A stretch of 7,689 nt of DNA, taken from NCBI GenBank assembly GCA_002401055.1, contig NVRZ01000016.1, positions 1 through 7,689 on the forward strand, written 5' to 3'. Origin of the DNA: Bacteroidota bacterium (GTDB taxonomy: Bacteria; Bacteroidota; Bacteroidia; NORP154). A program made the translations under genes and the position numbers. Under the pieces are notes generated by a model, which saw only the letters and a list, made by a program, of their open reading frames with translations, was not told where the DNA came from and did no database searches. Within the stretch, counting starts at the first letter, position 1, and every line of letters begins with the position of its first letter. Shown here one piece after another: positions 5,364 through 7,689 of the stretch.

Positions 5364-6197
5364 GTGAAACAACTCTACTGTTACCATAACGGACATATCA
5401 TTCCTACGGCTGAAGCTAAAGTTCACATCAGCGATTTGGGCCTGGTAAGATCCTATGCGGTGTTTGATTTTTTCAGGACCTATAATGGTCAACCTTTTCG
5501 AATGCTTGACTACCTGGCGAGATTTAGAAACAGCGCATCAAGTCTAAGGTTACCTTTTGAGTACAGTGATGATGAGGTGTGGCATATAGTTGGCCAACTT
5601 TTGGTAAAGAGCGAGTTAGAGGAGGCGGGTATCAAGCTAATCCTTACCGGTGGTGAGAGTTCAGATTCAATGACCATTGAGAAGCCAAACTTGTTTATTC
5701 AAGTGATGGAGCTAGACGAGCTTTCAGAAGAACATTATCTCAATGGCGTAAAACTTATTACCTCCGAGTTTCAGCGCGAAATTCCCACGGTCAAATCCAC
5801 ACATTACCTCAACGCCATCAAACTACAGCCAGTAAAGGAGAGTGGTGGTGCTTATGATGTATTGTATCATTTCAATAATATGGTGCTGGAAGTTCCCCGA
5901 AACAACTTTTTTCTGATTGTGGGAGATGCATTGGTTACACCGAAAGATGATGTGTTGCTGGGAATTACAAGAAAAGTGGTTTTGGAACTTGCCAGGGATC
6001 ATTTTAATGTTGAAGAACGAGCGGTGGAATTAGAGGAGCTACGAGATGCTGATGAGGCCTTTGTTACCGGAACGACAAAGCGTATTGTTCCGGTTGTTCA
6101 TATTGATGATTACCAGATAGGGAGCGGGAGAGTAGGAGAGGGGACAAAAAAGTTGATCAAATTATTTGATGAATATGTTATTCAGGTGAATCAGTAA
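5364..6197 (+). CDS. Class IV PLP-dependent aminotransferase (branched-chain / D-amino acid / aminodeoxychorismate lyase family)
   Basis: A cytosolic fold-type IV PLP enzyme of 277 residues, the normal length for D-amino acid aminotransferase or aminodeoxychorismate lyase relatives. Landmarks are the N-terminal HISDLGLVRSYAVFDFFRTY, in the place of the family's DxGlxxGdgvFe, then an ARFRNSASSL segment, and VKSTHYLNAIK with Lys144 as the expected PLP Schiff-base lysine. Glu176 begins EVPRNNFF, corresponding to ExSxSNxF, which binds the pyridine nitrogen. The usual Ser/Thr two residues after the Glu is Pro178, and the residue before the conserved Asn is Asn180 instead of Ser. A late TGTTKRIVPV matches the phosphate-side motif. 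These substitutions and the VRSYAVFDFF segment leave substrate choice open among branched-chain, D-Ala/D-Glu and other types, so no symbol is given. The start is GTG at 5364, 8 bp after nnr; the next Met lies well inside the domain. Confidence 0.9.
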   Translation: MKQLYCYHNGHIIPTAEAKVHISDLGLVRSYAVFDFFRTYNGQPFRMLDYLARFRNSASSLRLPFEYSDDEVWHIVGQLLVKSELEEAGIKLILTGGESSDSMTIEKPNLFIQVMELDELSEEHYLNGVKLITSEFQREIPTVKSTHYLNAIKLQPVKESGGAYDVLYHFNNMVLEVPRNNFFLIVGDALVTPKDDVLLGITRKVVLELARDHFNVEERAVELEELRDADEAFVTGTTKRIVPVVHIDDYQIGSGRVGEGTKKLIKLFDEYVIQVNQ

Positions 6198-6207
6198 ATG
6201 CGACCAT

Positions 6208-6236
6208 TTAATTGTAGTTTATGTTCAATTAATTTT
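6208..6236 (+). terminator. Possible terminator hairpin after the aminotransferase gene
   Basis: TTAATTG (6208-6214) and CAATTAA (6226-6232) form a perfect 7-bp stem with an 11-nt loop, followed directly by TTTT (6233-6236). The only G-C pair is at the loop side, so it is weak. It lies 11 bases after the stop of the coaE-nnr-aminotransferase unit, in the 94-bp gap between two convergent genes, where a terminator is expected. In the reverse direction no U tract follows, so it would serve only the plus-strand unit. Confidence 0.4.
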
Positions 6237-6291
6237 AGACAGTATTTCCCTCTGCTGCAAGTATCGTATTCTAATTGTATCTCCTCGCCTG

Positions 6292-7689
6292 TTATTCTTT
6301 TTCTTTGTTGGTTTTTACATTTCTAATCATTAAAGGAACAATGAGCCTGAAGCTGTAGTTTCTACCCATATTATACACACCTTTCCTTCCACTATTCTGG
6401 TTTACCGGCGCGTATTTCAATCTACTTAAATGGCTTTGATAAGCTACATCCAAAAGGTTGCTTGCAGCGAAGGATAGGGAAAATAATGTGGTGCCTTTTT
6501 TACTAGTTATATCCGCTCCAATTCCGGCGTTAAGCAAAGTGTAACCTGGTGTTGCAGTTTCAGTTCCAAAAGCTTGAAGTACTTCAGATTGCCGAAAAGT
6601 ATAAGCCACATCAACCCTGATGTAAAGATTGCGAAAAAATGAGCCATCTTTTTTGAAATTCGCCCTCAACTCTGACTGTATTTTTGGTGCAGGCATAAAC
6701 GGTAGGTATTTATTGCTATCTGGTTGGTTGAGTTGCTCGCCTCTTACGTAAGAAAAAGAATTTTCAAAGTGCAACCAGTCCAGTGGATGAGGGTGAATGT
6801 CAATGGCAAATTCTCCGCCATAAAGGTTTGCGTTTCCCTGAACAAATTGAAAAGTTGGTGTGGGGTCAGATGGGTCAATAATACTGTCTCCACCAAAAAC
6901 GCTGTTGAGTTTCTGAAGAAAGATATAATTCTGAATGGAGTTATTAAATACTGCCAATTCAAAAGACAAGTGCTCGCTATTGTACAACAAACCAGCATCT
7001 ATTTGTAAGCTTGTTTCTGGTTTAAGTTCTGTATTTCCAATTTCATATCGAAAGGTACCTTCATGAAGGCCATTTGATCCTAATTCAGCTATATTGGGCG
7101 ACCTGAAGCCTCTTGAAGCATTTAATTTTGCCGTCAACTTTTTAGCCAGGCGGTAGCTAGCCCCGAGGCCTGCCGAAATATTTGAAAATGAGATACTGAA
7201 ATCCTTGAACTTAACAGTTGCAGACGTATCTGAAGCATTGGTTGGTTCATTGTTGCCGTTAAGGTACAGTGGGTGAGAACTTATGTTTCGAACGTCGTAC
7301 CTAAGGCCACCACTTATGTGCACTTTGTCAAATGTTTTTTGGGTATAGGCAAAAATTCCAGCGTCATAAAGATCATATTCTGGAATTAGGAATTCCTCTC
7401 CCTTATTATAGCTGCTTTGCTGCATTCCTCCAATACCTACAGATGTATGCCACTCTTTAAATTCGGGGAGGTTGTATTTTACGTCGTAGTTGATAGTGTT
7501 CAGTAAAAAGAATAATTCCATTGCCTGCTCATCAAAAGGATCAGCAAATTCTTTTCTGCTGTTTTGCTGAAAGGCAACATTCAAAGCCAGGAAGGATTTT
7601 TTTAGAAAAAATTTGCTGGTGGAGCTTATTTTTAAATCAACACCTATCGCCCCGTGCTGGCGATTTTTGCCACCGCACTGCTCGTCGGT
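6292..7689 (-). CDS. TonB-dependent outer-membrane receptor, C-terminal beta-barrel part (runs off the window)
   Basis: Open on the minus strand from the right edge to a TAA at 6292-6294, giving about 465 residues. This is the barrel of a TonB-dependent receptor; the N-terminal plug and TonB box lie beyond the edge. It has alternating beta-strand composition with many aromatic residues. Typical landmarks are ALNVAFQQNSRKEFADP near the first strands, SRGFRSPNIAELG followed by GNTELKPETS in the middle, and a terminal strand GRNYSFRLIVPL. An unusual 13-residue basic tail (MIRNVKTNKEKE) follows the terminal strand. The ligand cannot be told from the barrel; siderophore, cobalamin or other small-nutrient uptake (FecA/BtuB-like) fits better than a SusC glycan receptor given the compact barrel, but this is inference. 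It converges on the aminotransferase gene. The first 10-16 codons at the right edge (above about 7645) may not belong to this gene. Confidence 0.9.
   Translation of the reverse strand, partial: TDEQCGGKNRQHGAIGVDLKISSTSKFFLKKSFLALNVAFQQNSRKEFADPFDEQAMELFFLLNTINYDVKYNLPEFKEWHTSVGIGGMQQSSYNKGEEFLIPEYDLYDAGIFAYTQKTFDKVHISGGLRYDVRNISSHPLYLNGNNEPTNASDTSATVKFKDFSISFSNISAGLGASYRLAKKLTAKLNASRGFRSPNIAELGSNGLHEGTFRYEIGNTELKPETSLQIDAGLLYNSEHLSFELAVFNNSIQNYIFLQKLNSVFGGDSIIDPSDPTPTFQFVQGNANLYGGEFAIDIHPHPLDWLHFENSFSYVRGEQLNQPDSNKYLPFMPAPKIQSELRANFKKDGSFFRNLYIRVDVAYTFRQSEVLQAFGTETATPGYTLLNAGIGADITSKKGTTLFSLSFAASNLLDVAYQSHLSRLKYAPVNQNSGRKGVYNMGRNYSFRLIVPLMIRNVKTNKEKE
7642..7689 (+). other. G+C-rich right end, possibly foreign (second chimeric join)
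   Basis: The final 42 bases (7648-7689) are about 67% G+C, against roughly 40% in the adjoining receptor gene. On the plus strand, in one frame, they read TYRPVLAIFATALLVG, a hydrophobic helix like the start of an inner-membrane permease written with G+C-rich codons. An in-frame TAA at 7633-7635 blocks this frame further left, so if real it begins at about 7640. On the minus strand the receptor frame stays open but gives a less barrel-like sequence (DEQCGGKNRQHG) with an uncommon Cys. The stretch is too short for a firm call. Confidence 0.35.

Noticed and set aside
6724..7008. A 94-residue plus-strand ORF and a matching minus-strand ORF (6744-6998) inside the receptor gene.
   Set aside because: Both lie wholly within the TonB-dependent receptor frame, have no recognisable domain, and are shadows of it.

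Overview
Most of this window (about 625 to 7640) is one locus of a Bacteroidota bacterium, probably of the Cytophagales type. The evidence is a NusB about twice the usual length, a DUF1573 lipoprotein next to yajC, a SusC/FecA-like TonB-dependent receptor, TAnnTTTG promoter elements lying very close to start codons, and no clear Shine-Dalgarno sequences. The left end (1 to about 625) does not belong to this bacterium. It reads as part of a eukaryotic gene using a ciliate-type nuclear code, and the sequence switches to the bacterial genome at about 618-640. The last roughly 45 bases are also out of character (about two thirds G+C) and may be a second foreign join. The simplest reading is a metagenomic or amplified-DNA contig with a chimeric left end and perhaps a chimeric right end.

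Layout. 1-111 (+): possible end of an unidentified ORF, convergent with the next. 97-633 (-): C-terminal part of an MFSD1-like major facilitator transporter with three in-frame TAA codons that must be read as an amino acid, most likely Gln. 618-640: junction. Up to 1181 (-): N-terminal third of an ABC exporter permease, cut off by the junction. 1296-3111 (+): nusB, a DUF1573 lipoprotein gene and yajC. 3112-3275: a gap where related genomes often have a YbbR/CdaR-like gene; here it holds only A+T-rich sequence with a weak hairpin and a short direct repeat. 3276-6197 (+): coaE, nnr and a class IV aminotransferase gene, tightly packed (29-bp overlap, then an 8-bp gap). A hairpin at 6208-6236 may end this unit. 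6292-7689 (-): C-terminal barrel of a TonB-dependent receptor running off the right edge.

The bacterial genes are housekeeping: antitermination/rRNA transcription (NusB), the Sec translocon accessory YajC, the last step of CoA synthesis (CoaE), repair of damaged NAD(P)H (Nnr), and amino acid transamination. CoaE, Nnr and the aminotransferase are all cofactor-linked or metabolic, and are probably co-transcribed. I see no phage, CRISPR, transposon, defence system or RNA gene. The notable feature is that two genetic codes appear in one contig: TAA is a real stop in the bacterial genes but a sense codon in the left-hand fragment.
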